Shown: in pieces, positions 10,421-19,374 of the stretch | Layout: each line of letters opens with the position of its first letter | Position numbering within the stretch: position 1 is the first letter of the stretch | Source: Pseudonocardia sp. CNS-004 | Lineage (GTDB): Bacteria; Actinomycetota; Actinomycetes; Mycobacteriales; Pseudonocardiaceae | Length of the DNA: 64,000 nucleotides | Direction of reading: 5' to 3' | Assembly: GCA_001942185.1 (NCBI GenBank) | Contig: MKJV01000076.1 | Coordinates: 44,379 to 108,378, forward strand | Notes under the pieces: model-generated | What the model was told of the DNA's origin: nothing | What the model saw: the letters and a program-made list of their open reading frames with translations, nothing else | Database searches by the model: none | Made by a program: the position numbers and the translations under genes

Positions 10421-10630
10421 TCAGCCGCCGGCACCGTGGGCGCGCATGGCGGCTCGGGTCGTGGCGAGCGCGTCGTCCGACCGGTTCGTCAGGTCGTCTC
10501 GGGTGTGGCGCAGCACTGTCCAGCCGACGCGGACGAGGACGCTGCCTTTGTGGCGGTCGACGCGGAAACGGTCCACGTCGGTGTGCCACGCCCAGCTGTC
10601 GATCTCGATGCCGGCACGAACCGTACGTCC
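10421..10630 (-). pseudogene. Remnant of a DUF559 endonuclease-like protein
   Basis: The C-terminal part of a DUF559 (Vsr-like restriction endonuclease fold) protein is recognisable: IEIDSWAWHTDVDRFRVDR, then VGWTVLRHTRDDLTNR. The usual upstream half of the domain is absent or scrambled, so I call it a decayed fragment. The remaining part of the gene-free stretch 10329-10863 holds a small hairpin at 10342-10370 (arms ACGATCA / TGATCGT) and nothing else that I recognise. Confidence 0.6.
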
Positions 10631-10863
10631 CTGCTGCGGCGGCGACCGTGGTGTGCTGTTCAGTCTGATCAACCGCGTCTGGCGGTAGATCTCGTCGAAC
10701 GGACGTGCTTCTGGAGGGCCCGGCCGAGGAAGACCGAGCCGTCCGGCACGGCGATCGCCGTTTCCCACGCAGTCACCGTCCCCGATCGTGACCACCCCTG
10801 GACCCCGGCGGCGACTGCGGGAGCATCGGGGTGAGCCTGAACCGGAAGGGAGATGACCTGCCG

Positions 10864-11049
10864 ATGGAGGCGAAGACAGGCGATCACATCGTCGTGGAGG
10901 GCACGATCGTCGACCAGAGCCGACGCGAGGGCGAGGTCCTCGAAGTGCTCGGCTCGGGCGACCGCACGTGCTACCGGGTGCGCTGGCAGGACGGCCACGA
11001 GTCGGTCTTCCAGCCCGGCCCCGGCGCGCACGTCACGTCGCCGGGTTGA
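10864..11049 (+). CDS. DUF1918 domain protein
   Basis: A 61-residue protein of the actinobacterial DUF1918 family. The SH3-like pattern GDHIVVEGTIVDQSRREGEV, VLGSGDRTCYRVRWQDGHES and a final PGPGAHV is typical. Start ATG 10864 is preceded by an AGGGAGA ribosome-binding site at about 10 nt; an in-frame GTG exists at 10831. Function unknown; in mycobacteria such genes are often stress-responsive. It stands alone here and is convergent with the YbjN-like gene. Confidence 0.82.
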   Translation: MEAKTGDHIVVEGTIVDQSRREGEVLEVLGSGDRTCYRVRWQDGHESVFQPGPGAHVTSPG

Positions 11050-11053
11050 CGCG

Positions 11054-11455
11054 CTACTCGGGGATCAGCGCGGCACGCAGACTGGAGGCACCGCTCACCA
11101 CGAGCATCAGCAGCGTTCCCATCGCCTTCTCGTCGAGCCCGGAGGCCGGGAACGCGTAGCGCCACGTGACGTCCCAGCCTGCGCTGCCGCGGATCACGCG
11201 CGCCGTGCCGAACAGGCCCTCGCCCATCCCGAGCGCCACCTGGCCGGGGATGTCGGAGTCGATCGGCAGGTCCCATGCCACCACGCAGGTGAGGTTGAGG
11301 ACCGGGAGGCCTTCGTCGAGGTCCATGCCCTGCAAGGCGCACACCACGCCGCCGTGGGCGAACGTGAGGGCCCCGTCGTCGTCGGCGGTGACGTCGTGGA
11401 AACGCTCCAGCGCCGCACGGGCGACGGCCAGCATCTCGGGGATCGTCGCGGTCAC
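11054..11455 (-). CDS. YbjN-like / secretion-chaperone-fold protein
   Basis: A 133-residue protein with the YbjN/type III chaperone-like fold seen in many actinobacteria: [37 protein letters not shown] and a C-terminal [20 protein letters not shown]. It begins at GTG 11455, overlapping the uppS stop as GTGA. Its position directly downstream of uppS corresponds to Rv2360c next to uppS in M. tuberculosis. Function unknown. Confidence 0.75.
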   Translation of the reverse strand: MTATIPEMLAVARAALERFHDVTADDDGALTFAHGGVVCALQGMDLDEGLPVLNLTCVVAWDLPIDSDIPGQVALGMGEGLFGTARVIRGSAGWDVTWRYAFPASGLDEKAMGTLLMLVVSGASSLRAALIPE

Positions 11456-12237
11456 GAGGCAGCCTCCGGGGTGTCGAGCGCGCCGCCGAAGCGCCGGTCG
11501 CGCCGCGCGTAGATCTCGATCGCCTGCCACAGGTGGCGGCGGTCGAAGTCGGGGAACAGGGTGTCGAGGAAGACCAGCTCCGCGTACGCCGACTGCCAGA
11601 GCAGGAAGTTCGAGGTGCGCTGCTCGCCGGAGGAGCGCACGAACAGGTCGACGTCGGGCATGTCGGGCTCGTCGAGGTGCCGGGCGATCGTCCGCTCGTC
11701 GATCTTGCCCGGCTTGAGCGTGCCCGCGGCGACCTGCTCGGCGATCTGCTTCACGGCGTCGGCGATCTCCGCCCGCCCGCCGTAGTTGACGCACATGGTG
11801 AGCGTCAGCACGTCGTTGTGCTTCGTCTTCTCCTCGGCGACCTCCAGCTCCTTGATCACCGACCGCCACAGCCGCGGCCGCCGACCGGCCCACCGCACCC
11901 GCACGCCCATCGCGTCCATCTCGTCGACGCGGCGGCGGATGACGTCGCGGTTGAAGCCCATGAGGAAGCGCACCTCGTCGGGGCTGCGCTTCCAGTTCTC
12001 GGTGGAGAAGGCGTAGGCCGACAGCCACTTGACGCCGATGTCGATCGCGCCGCGGGCGACGTCCATCAGGGCGGCCTCGCCGCGGCGGTGCCCCTCGATC
12101 CGCGGCAGGCCACGGGCGTTGGCCCAGCGCCCGTTGCCGTCCATGACCAGGGCGACGTGGTGGGGCACCAGCTCCCGCGGGATCGCGGGGGGACGCGCAC
12201 CCGACGGGTGCGGCGGCGGGGGCTGGAACCGGGTCAT
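11452..12237 (-). CDS. uppS: Long-chain Z-isoprenyl (undecaprenyl/decaprenyl) diphosphate synthase
   Basis: Cis-prenyltransferase that makes the polyprenyl diphosphate carrier for peptidoglycan and arabinogalactan. Residues to note: the catalytic Asp in [17 protein letters not shown] (about residue 33), [17 protein letters not shown], the VNYGGRAEI strand and the substrate-binding arginines in [18 protein letters not shown]. At 261 residues it has the expected length and the frame is intact. Preceded by a proline-rich N terminus. It is coupled by GTGA overlap to the YbjN-like gene and belongs to the conserved recO-uppS block. Chain length cannot be decided from sequence alone. Confidence 0.92.
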   Translation of the reverse strand: MTRFQPPPPHPSGARPPAIPRELVPHHVALVMDGNGRWANARGLPRIEGHRRGEAALMDVARGAIDIGVKWLSAYAFSTENWKRSPDEVRFLMGFNRDVIRRRVDEMDAMGVRVRWAGRRPRLWRSVIKELEVAEEKTKHNDVLTLTMCVNYGGRAEIADAVKQIAEQVAAGTLKPGKIDERTIARHLDEPDMPDVDLFVRSSGEQRTSNFLLWQSAYAELVFLDTLFPDFDRRHLWQAIEIYARRDRRFGGALDTPEAAS

Positions 12238-12334
12238 CCGGGCAACCCTAAGGGCGGGGGTGTGGCGAACCTCAGGGTCCCTCCGGTGACTACCCCAGTC
12301 CGGGCATACCGCCCATCCCTCTACCGTGTATTTC

Positions 12335-13149
12335 ATGACCGCCCCCGCCCCGCAGATGGACGGAATCGTCGGTTGGGTCGTCGATCTGATGGAGGCGCTC
12401 GGCGCACCCGGGGTCGGCCTCGCGATCGCGCTGGAGAACCTGTTCCCGCCGTTGCCCAGCGAGGTGTTCCTGCCGCTCGCCGGGTTCGCGGCGTCGCGGG
12501 GTGATCTGAGCCTGGTCGCCGCGATCGTCTGGACCACCATCGGGTCCGTCGTCGGCGCGCTCGCCCTGTACGGGCTGGGCGCCGCGCTCGGCAGGAACCG
12601 GCTGCGGGCGATCGCCGACCGGATGCCGCTCGTGGACGTCGGGGACATCGACAAGGCGGAGGCGTGGTTCGCCAGGCACGGCCCGAAGGCGGTCTTCTTC
12701 GGGCGGATGGTGCCGCTGGTCCGCAGCATGATCTCGGTGCCGGCGGGCGTCGAGCGGATGAGCCTCCCGCTCTTCCTCGCCCTCACCGCCGCCGGCAGCC
12801 TGATCTGGAACTCCATCTTCGTGGTGTCCGGGTACCTGCTCGGCGAGAACTGGCACGTCGTCGAGGGCTACGCGGGCATCCTCTCCAAGGCCGTGCTCGT
12901 GGCGGTCGCGGTCGCGTGGTGGTCTTCGTGGTCCTGCGGATCAGGCGCAGGGGGCAGGCCGACGCGGGTGACGGTGGCGATCCGCACGACGCGCCCACCG
13001 AGCGGATGCCCGTGGTCGGATCGCGGCCGGGGGAAGCGGCGCGGCACTGGTCGGCCCAGCCGTCGTCGACGGAGTGGTCGGCCCAGCCCACCCAGCGGCT
13101 GCCCACGGTCCGGCCCGACACGCCGTCGCAGCGCCGGCCGCCGCGGTAG
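12335..13149 (+). CDS. DedA family membrane protein (frameshift)
   Basis: Polytopic DedA/SNARE-associated family protein; relatives act as undecaprenyl-phosphate flippases or maintain membrane potential. The characteristic re-entrant region [19 protein letters not shown] is at about residues 30-48. The second signature [20 protein letters not shown] lies near residue 130, with further helices to about residue 205. A missing G near 12915 breaks the last helix; repair gives [18 protein letters not shown] and a hydrophilic tail ending at 13149. ATG 12335 follows a TACCGT element by 7 nt, hinting at a leaderless message. It is divergent from uppS, which makes a lipid-carrier role attractive (inference). 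Confidence 0.85.
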
Positions 13150-13154
13150 CCGCG

Positions 13155-14289
13155 GTGGCGGTCGTGCGCACGTGGGCGCGCACCGGCGCCGGGGTCCTCC
13201 TCGGTGCGTGCTCCGCGACGGCGCACCTCGTGCTCGCGCTCCCGGTGGCCACCGCCCTGCTCGTACCCGCAGGCAGGCCGGCCGCGGCACCGGTGGTGCG
13301 GTGGCTCGCCGCGCTGGAGCGGCGCCGGATCGTCGGACTGCTCGGCGGCGTCGCACCGTCGGCAGAACCCGCCCCGGCACGGTCGGTGCGCCACCTCGCG
13401 GCCCGGATCCCGGTCGGCCTGCTGGGCGGCGCGGTGCTCGCCCTGCTCGGCATCGGCATCGCCTTCGCGGTGACGATGCTGGCCTCGTGGGCCACCGGCA
13501 CGCCGTGGGTGCTGGAGCGCGAGCAGGCCGTCGTGGTCAGCGGTGCCCTCATCGCGTACTACGCCCTGCCCGGGGCGGTGCTGCTCTACCTCGCGCTCGC
13601 AGGCGCCGCGGGCGTGGCCCGCTCGGAACGGGTCCTGCTCACCCGGATGCTCGCGCCATCGCGCGAGGAGCTCGCACAGCGTGTCGAGGAGCTGTCACGC
13701 ACCAGGGACGCGATCGTCGCCGCCGTCGACGACGAACGACGCCGCATCGAACGGGACCTGCACGACGGCGTGCAGCAGCGCCTGGTGGCGCTCGGCATGC
13801 TGCTGGGCCGGGCGCGCCGCCACCCCGACCGTGCCGACGAGCTCGTCGCCCGGGCCCACGACGAGGCCCGGACCGCGCTGGTGGAGTTGCGCGACGTGTC
13901 GTGGCGCGTCTACCCGGCCGCGCTGGACACCGGCGGACTCGCCGCCGCGCTGGAGTCGGTGGCCGAGCGGGCACCGCTGCCCGTGCGCATCCACTGCGAC
14001 CTGCCGGTCGAACCGGCCGCTACCGTGCGCGCGGCGGCCTGGTTCGTCGTCTCCGAGGCGGTGACGAACGCGGCCAAGCACTCGGGCGCGCTGGGCGTGG
14101 ATGTGGAGGTGGCGACGGTGGGCGGGCGGCTGCGGGTGACGGTCCGCGACGACGGCCGCGGCGGGGCCGACCCGGCGGGCGGGGGCCTCACCGGGCTGGC
14201 GCGCGGGTGGCGCCGCCGACGGCGGGTTCCGGGTGGACAGCCCGGTGGGCGGGCCCACCGTGATCACCGCGGAGCTGCCGTGCGCGTGA
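13155..14289 (+). CDS. Two-component sensor histidine kinase, NarL-partner type (frameshifts)
   Basis: Membrane sensor kinase with a short N-terminal domain of about four helices in the first 160 residues, then HisKA_3 with the phosphoacceptor His in RRRIERDLHDGVQQRLVALG. A HATPase_c domain follows with the N-box FVVSEAVTNAAKHSGA and the G-box DDGRGGADP. Near 14208-14215 two C residues are missing; restoring both gives LARRVAAADGGFRVDSPVGG and the usual C terminus AELPCA. Without this repair the kinase reads straight into the response regulator and mimics a hybrid. The start GTG 13155 is 5 bp after the DedA stop. The signal is unknown. Confidence 0.83.
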
Positions 14290-14924
14290 CGATCGCCGAG
14301 GACTCCGCGTTGCTGAGGGAGGGCCTCGTCCGCCTGCTCGTCGACGAGGGCCACGAGGTGGTCGCCGCGGTGGGCGATGCCCGCGCCCTGCTCGGGGCCG
14401 TCGAGCGGGAGCAGCCCGACGTCGTCGTGGCCGACGTGCGCATGCCGCCCACGCACAGCGACGAGGGCGTGGTCGCGGCGCTGGAGATCCGTCGGCGGTG
14501 GCCGCGGGTCGGGGTGCTGGTGCTGTCGCAGTACGTCGAGCGCAGGCACACCGCGCAGCTGATCGGCGACGACGGCGGCCGAGTGGGGTACCTGCTCAAG
14601 GACCGGGTGGCGCAGGTCGGCGAGTTCCTGGACGCGCTGGAGCGGGTCGGTGCGGGCGGGGCGGCGTTCGACCCGGAGGTGGTGCGGCAGCTCCTCGCCG
14701 CCGGCCGCCGGGCCGACCCGCTCTCCCGACTCACGCCCCGCGAACGCGACGTGCTCGACGCCATGGCCGAGGGCCTCACCAACGCGGGCACGGCGCAGCG
14801 GCTGCGGATGTCGGTCAGCGCCGTGGAGAAGCACGTCGCGTCGATCTTCGGGAAGCTCGGCATCCCGGAGACGGCGGGCTACAGCAGGCGGGTGCTTGCG
14901 GTCCTGCGGTACCTGGGGGCCTGA
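14280..14924 (+). CDS. NarL/FixJ family response regulator
   Basis: A 214-residue regulator. The receiver domain has acidic residues in IAEDSALLREGLVRLL, the phosphorylatable Asp in PDVVVADVRMPPTHSDEG and a Lys in GYLLKDRV. The C-terminal LuxR-type HTH reads LTPRERDVLDAMAEGLTN then SVSAVEKHVASIFGKLG. Starts at GTG 14280 (or 14286), overlapping the end of its kinase gene, which is the usual arrangement. It is the cognate partner of the upstream kinase; target genes are not evident. Confidence 0.9.
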   Translation: MRVTIAEDSALLREGLVRLLVDEGHEVVAAVGDARALLGAVEREQPDVVVADVRMPPTHSDEGVVAALEIRRRWPRVGVLVLSQYVERRHTAQLIGDDGGRVGYLLKDRVAQVGEFLDALERVGAGGAAFDPEVVRQLLAAGRRADPLSRLTPRERDVLDAMAEGLTNAGTAQRLRMSVSAVEKHVASIFGKLGIPETAGYSRRVLAVLRYLGA

Positions 14925-14966
14925 CGCTGGACGCGCCCGGTCGCCGGGAGTACCGTCTCCCACATA

Positions 14967-14982
14967 TTCATCAATCGATGAA
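14967..14982. promoter_or_regulatory. Palindrome upstream of the FAD monooxygenase
   Basis: TTCATC and GATGAA form a 6-bp inverted repeat with a 4-bp spacer, 15 bp upstream of the ATG at 14997, just before a GGGGGG ribosome-binding stretch. A local AT-rich island in GC-rich DNA; a repressor operator is plausible. Confidence 0.4.
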
Positions 14983-14996
14983 AAGGGGGGATCGCG

Positions 14997-16242
14997 ATGA
15001 CCGAGCGCACGACCTGCGCCGTCGTCGGCGGCGGCCCGGCCGGCATGGTGCTCGGCCTGCTGCTCGCGAGGCCGGTATCGACGTCACGGTGCTGGAGAAG
15101 CACGGCGACTTCCTGCGCGACTTCCGCGGGGACACCGTCCACCCGTCCACGCTGCAACTGCTCGACGAGCTCGGGCTCGGCGACCGGTTCGCGGCGCTGC
15201 CGCAGAGCAAGATCGACGAGATCGCCTTCCCGTTCCCCGACGGCTCGCGCGTCGTCATCGGCGACCTGCGGCGACTGCGGGTCGCCCACCCCCACATCGC
15301 GATGGTGCCGCAGTGGGACCTGCTGAACCTGCTCGCCGAGGCGGCGCCCAGGAGCCGACGTACACGCTGCGGATGCGCAGCGAGGTCACCGAGCTGGTCC
15401 GCGAGGACGGGCGGGTGCGCGGCGTGCGGTACCGCACGGAGGACGGCGAGCTCCACGAGCTGCGCGCCGACCTCACCGTGGCCTGCGACGGGCGCTGGTC
15501 GCTCGCCAGGGCCCAGGCCGCCTTGGCGCCGAAGGAGCTACCGGTACCGATCGACACCTGGTGGTTCCGGCTGCCGCGCAAGCCGGACGACAACGTGACG
15601 GCGCTGACGCCGGTCGTGCGCGCCCGCCGCTTCGTGCTGGTGATCCCGCGGGAGGGCTTCCTCCAGATCGCCTACTTCGGCCGGAAGGGCAGCGACGCCC
15701 AGCTCCGCGAGCGCGGCGTCGAGTCGTTCCGCCGCGAGATCGCCGACACCGTGCCGTGGCTCGCCGACCGGGTCGACGAGCTGGCGTCGATGGACGACGT
15801 CAAGCACCTCGACATCCGGCTCAACCGGCTGGACCGCTGGCACGCCGACGGGCTGCTGTGCATCGGCGACGCCGCCCACGCGATGTCCCCGATCGGCGGT
15901 GTCGGCATCAACCTCGCCGTGCAGGACGCCGTCGCCACCGCGACGCTGCTGGCCAGGCCGCTGAGCCAGGGCGACGTCACCGCGGGCACGCTTGCCGGGG
16001 TCCGCAGGCGCAGGCTGGCACCGACGATCGCGGTGCAGAACCTGCAGCAGGTCCTGCACCGCGCCGTCCTGAAGCCGATCCTCGACGGGAAGCGGCAGGG
16101 CCCACCGAAGCCCGTCGTGGCGCTGATGAAGGCGATCCCGGCGGCGTCCTTCGTGCCGGCGTACCTGATCGGCGTGGGACTGCGCCCGGAGCACGCACCG
16201 GAGTTCGCGCGGCGGGCGGCCGTTCGGGGCGCTACGCCGTAG
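14997..16242 (+). CDS. FAD-dependent monooxygenase / oxidoreductase (two frameshifts)
   Basis: Flavoprotein of the UbiH/PHBH-like aromatic hydroxylase group, about 415 residues. N-terminal Rossmann motif CAVVGGGPAGMVLGLLLAR, a dinucleotide-linked RGDTVHPSTLQLLDELGLG segment and the late FAD-ribityl motif GLLCIGDAAHAMSPIGGVG at about residue 295. Two single-base losses are inferred, near 15071 (repair: LLARAGIDVTVLEKHG) and near 15346 (repair: LAEAAAQEPTYTLRM). ATG 14997 has a strong G-rich ribosome-binding site. It stands alone downstream of the two-component genes and converges on recO. The substrate is unknown. Confidence 0.83.
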
Positions 16243-16290
16243 CGCAGCGTTCCGCGAGCGACGGGGCCGGTCGCCGCCGGCCAACCGGGG

Positions 16291-16356
16291 CGTGATCACC
16301 GGAGATGGTCAGTGAGCGCCGGATGTGACGCCCTGGCACCACTTCCGGCGATCACG
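16291..16356. repeat. Family A palindromic repeat, single copy
   Basis: Arms CGTGATCACCGGAGATGG and CCACTTCCGGCGATCACG flank a loop of about 30 nt. Located between the convergent FAD monooxygenase and recO genes, as expected for a shared transcription end. Confidence 0.7.
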
Positions 16357-16426
16357 AGCCACCGGAGGGCTCAGCACGCCGGCCCTGATCGCCCACGGCC
16401 ACCGGCCGAGTTCGGGATCATTCGTT

Positions 16427-17165
16427 CTACGTGACGGCCCGCCGCTCCACCAGCGGCAGGGACCGCAGCTGGCGCTCCATGTGCCACTGCAGGTGGGCGG
16501 CCACGAGACCGCTGGTGTCGCGGCGGGTGACGGCGGTGGCGGCGTCGGCGGTGGCCCAGTCGCCGTGCAGCAGCGCGTCGAGCAGCGAGAACGTCTCGCG
16601 CGACGGCCGCACGGAGCCCGGCGGGCGGCAGCGCGGGCACACCGCTCCCCCGGCCGCGATGTTGAACGCCGCGTGCGGGCCGGGCTCGGCGCAGCGGGCG
16701 CACTCGGAGATCGCGGGCGCCAGCCCGCGTGGGTCATGGCGCGCAGCAGGAACGCGTCGAGCACGAGCGAGGGGTCGCGCTCGACGCCCGCCAGCGCCCG
16801 CACCGCCCCCACCAGCAGCAGGTACACCCGCAGCGCGGGCTCCCCCTCCTCGGCGACGAGCCGGTCGGCCGTCTCCAGCATCGCGCAGCCGGTGGTGTAG
16901 CGGCCGTAGTCGCCGATGATGCCGGCGCCGAACGCGTCGACCGTCTCCGCCTGCGTGATGATGTCGAGCGAGCGTCCGGTGTAGCACTGCACGTCGACGT
17001 GGTTGAACGGCTCCAGCCGCGCCCCCCAGCGCGACCGGGTGCGCCGCACCCCTTCGCCACCGCGCGCACCTTCCCGCGGCGCCGGGTGAGCAGCGTGACG
17101 ATGCGGTCCGCCTCGCCGAGCTTCTGCACCCGCAGCACCAGGCCGGTGTCACGCCACAGGGTCAT
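16427..17165 (-). CDS. recO: DNA repair protein RecO (two frameshifts)
   Basis: RecFOR mediator that loads RecA and anneals SSB-coated strands. The N-terminal OB fold starts [20 protein letters not shown] and continues through [20 protein letters not shown]. The helical part contains a four-Cys zinc site, CARC at about residue 175 and CPRC 17 residues later. Two missing bases are inferred, near 17050 (a G in a run; repair [11 protein letters not shown]) and near 16724 (repair [16 protein letters not shown]). Restored length is about 246 residues. Neighbours uppS and era match the conserved order. The TAG stop at 16427 is followed by a family A repeat. Confidence 0.87.
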
Positions 17166-17286
17166 CGCACGGCCTCGCTGTGCTCGGCCGGCGCTTCGCG
17201 CGGGCGCTGTGCTGATGGTTCGCTCGCTTACGCTCGCTCACTGGCCAAGCCTACGGGCCGCCCTCGCTTGACACCGCCTCCCCACA

Positions 17287-17305
17287 CCAGGTGAGGTGAC
17301 CCTAA
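17287..17305. promoter_or_regulatory. Putative IdeR/DmdR iron box upstream of the HugZ-like gene
   Basis: The 19 bp AGGTGAGGTGACCCTAA with two leading C match the actinobacterial IdeR/DtxR box (TTAGGTTAGGCTAACCTAA) at about 13 of 19 positions and keep the central dyad. It lies 21 bp upstream of the GTG of a heme-utilisation-type gene, which fits iron control. Confidence 0.5.
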
Positions 17306-17325
17306 TTCGACCCCGAGGAGGCCTC

Positions 17326-18126
17326 GTGACCCACGTCGTGCCCGAGCACCAGCGTGCCGCGGCAGAGCGCACACTCGCCGCGACGCCGGGGGTGCGGGGC
17401 GAGCCGAGCGACGCGGAGCGCTCCCGCACGCTGATCGGCGCGGTCCGCACCGGGTCGCTCGCCACGATCGGCGACGGCGGCTTCCCGTTCGGCTCGCTGG
17501 TCTCGCACGCTGTCGACCCGAGCGGGCGGCCGGTGCTGCTGCTCAGCGATCTGGCGGAGCACAGCCGCAACCTCGCGGGCGACCCGCGGGCGTCGCTGAT
17601 GGCCACGGAGGTAGGCACGGGCGACCCGCTCGCGCTGGCCCGCGTCACCGTGATCGGCCGGGTCGGGGAGCTGCAGGGCGGCGAGCGCGCGGCCGCACTC
17701 GAGATCTACCAGGAGGCCCAGCCCGGCGCGTTCTACGCCGGGTTCGCCGACTTCCGCCTCTACCGACTCGACGTCGAATCGGTCCGCTACGTCGGCGGCT
17801 TCGGCCGGATGAGCTGGGTGGACGCCGCCGGCTACACCGAGGCCGAACCCGACCCACTGCGCCCGCACGCCGAGCGGATCATCGCCCACATGAACGACGA
17901 CCACGCCGACTCGCTGGTGCTGTTCTGCCGCCGGTTCGCCGACCGGCCCGCCACCACCGAGGCCCGCATGGTGGCCGTCGACCGCTACGGCTTCGCGGTG
18001 CTCGCCACCGACGGGGCGGACGGCCGGGAGACCGCGGTGCGCCTGCCGTTCGACGAGCGCACGGACACCCCCGACGCCGTCCGCCAGGCGATGATCGAGC
18101 TCGTGCGCCGGGCCCGCGCCGCATAG
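17326..18126 (+). CDS. HugZ-like heme-degrading / PNPOx-fold protein with DUF2470
   Basis: A 266-residue protein. An N-terminal pyridoxamine-5-phosphate-oxidase-like split barrel spans about residues 25-165 and includes GSLATIGDGGFPFGSLVSHA and LLSDLAEHSRNLAGDPRAS. A C-terminal DUF2470 domain contains ERIIAHMNDDHADSLVLFCR. This architecture is that of the HugZ/HutZ heme-oxygenase family, which releases iron from heme. GTG 17326 has a GAGGAGG ribosome-binding site. The putative iron box upstream supports an iron-acquisition role, but substrate is inferred from the family only. Confidence 0.8.
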   Translation: MTHVVPEHQRAAAERTLAATPGVRGEPSDAERSRTLIGAVRTGSLATIGDGGFPFGSLVSHAVDPSGRPVLLLSDLAEHSRNLAGDPRASLMATEVGTGDPLALARVTVIGRVGELQGGERAAALEIYQEAQPGAFYAGFADFRLYRLDVESVRYVGGFGRMSWVDAAGYTEAEPDPLRPHAERIIAHMNDDHADSLVLFCRRFADRPATTEARMVAVDRYGFAVLATDGADGRETAVRLPFDERTDTPDAVRQAMIELVRRARAA

Positions 18127-18212
18127 CCTCGTGAGTGATCGCCGCGAACCGCACCACGGTGTGGACGCAGCAGCAGTGAGGCACTCGTCGCGCCGATCAT
18201 GAAACTCGATCG

Positions 18213-19283
18213 TCAGGCCGATGCGGCGGCGTGGCAGGCCCCCCTGCCCTCGGCCTCGGCCACGATCCGACCGTCGGCGACCCGCACGGCCGCTTCGGTG
18301 GCGTCGCTGACCACCCGTTGGCCTGCCGCGGCGGCAACCGCGCCCGCCGGGTCGTGCACCACCTGCAGCTGCGGCCACGCCCGCTCCGGGAACGCGAGCC
18401 GGATGCAGCGCGAGACGTCGGCGACCACGAGCCGGGCGAGCGGTGCCAGCTCGGCGGCGTCGCTCGACACCAGCACCGCGGTGACCGCCGAGCCGGGCGG
18501 GGCCGCGCGCACCGCCTCCTCCACGGCGACGAGCCGGTGCAGGCCGAGCACCGCGACGACCCCGTCGTCGGTGAGGCGGGCCGGTGCACCGCGGACGGTG
18601 TCCGGCGCGAGGCGGCTCCCACGCCGGTTGGCCGGGCGCGCCTGGGGCACGTACGGCAGGTGCGGCGGCGCCCACTCGTCCCCCCGCCCGCTGCCGAGCT
18701 CGAGGTCGGCGAGCCCTTCGCAGGCGCTGACGACGTCGAAGGGGTCGGCGAACCCGGGCGCGGCGGCGGCGAGCTGGGTGGCCCCGTGCAACGTGGTGAG
18801 CGCGACCTCGGCGGAGCGCACCCGGCGGCCGGCCCCTGCCCCGTGCATCCGCTCGACGGCGAGGCCGAGGAGGATCGCGCCGAGCGCCATGAGCTGGGCG
18901 TACGGGGTGCGGGTGCGTACATCCGCGAGGACCTCGGGCACGAGGTCGGCCCCGAGCGGCACCGTGCCGTCGACGTCGTCGGTGACCAGGGGCAGGCGAC
19001 CGACCCAGGCCCTGGCGAACGCGCCGAGCGCCGTAGGGGCCGTGGCGCCGGCGACGACCTGCGGGATCGCGGCCTGCTCGGCCTCCGCGGCGAGCACCGC
19101 GAGGTAGAGGGCCCGCTTGCCGGGGAAGTTGGAGTAGACGGCGCCCCGGGTGAGCTCGGCGCGCTCCGCGATGACGTCGATCTTGGCGTCGCGGAAGCCG
19201 CGTTCCAGGAACTCCGTGCGAGCCGCCTCCAGGACCCGCTCGCGGGTGCGCTCCTGCGCCTGGGCTCTCGTGAGCCGGCCCAT
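18213..19283 (-). CDS. TetR family regulator, long form
   Basis: TetR/AcrR repressor with a standard HTH: AARTEFLERGFRDAKIDVIA and AELTRGAVYSNFPGKRALYL within the first 60 residues. At 356 residues it is far longer than the usual 190-230, with an unusually large C-terminal region that includes a Gly/Asp-rich linker and a second alpha/beta-like part (VVAVLGLHRLVAVEEAV). It is divergent from the P450 gene with a shared palindromic region at 19334-19365, so it probably controls itself and the P450. Confidence 0.83.
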   Translation of the reverse strand: MGRLTRAQAQERTRERVLEAARTEFLERGFRDAKIDVIAERAELTRGAVYSNFPGKRALYLAVLAAEAEQAAIPQVVAGATAPTALGAFARAWVGRLPLVTDDVDGTVPLGADLVPEVLADVRTRTPYAQLMALGAILLGLAVERMHGAGAGRRVRSAEVALTTLHGATQLAAAAPGFADPFDVVSACEGLADLELGSGRGDEWAPPHLPYVPQARPANRRGSRLAPDTVRGAPARLTDDGVVAVLGLHRLVAVEEAVRAAPPGSAVTAVLVSSDAAELAPLARLVVADVSRCIRLAFPERAWPQLQVVHDPAGAVAAAAGQRVVSDATEAAVRVADGRIVAEAEGRGACHAAASA

Positions 19284-19333
19284 GGCCCTCCTCTCGTTGC
19301 CGCCCCGGTCACGACGATGATACGTTCACCATT

Positions 19334-19365
19334 CAGATGATAAGAACATCTGATATGAACATCTG
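19334..19365. promoter_or_regulatory. TetR operator between the regulator and P450 genes
   Basis: CAGATG (19334) and CATCTG (19347) form an inverted repeat; a second CATCTG follows at 19360, 13 bp on. The AT-rich block lies directly upstream of the P450 start and in the leader of the divergent tetR gene, the classic position for a TetR site. Confidence 0.55.
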
Positions 19366-19374
19366 GAGGATCCG

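Noticed and set aside
13074..14924. Hybrid histidine kinase-response regulator fusion
   Set aside because: Created by two missing bases near 14208-14215; both separate ends (kinase stop 14289, regulator start 14280) are present.
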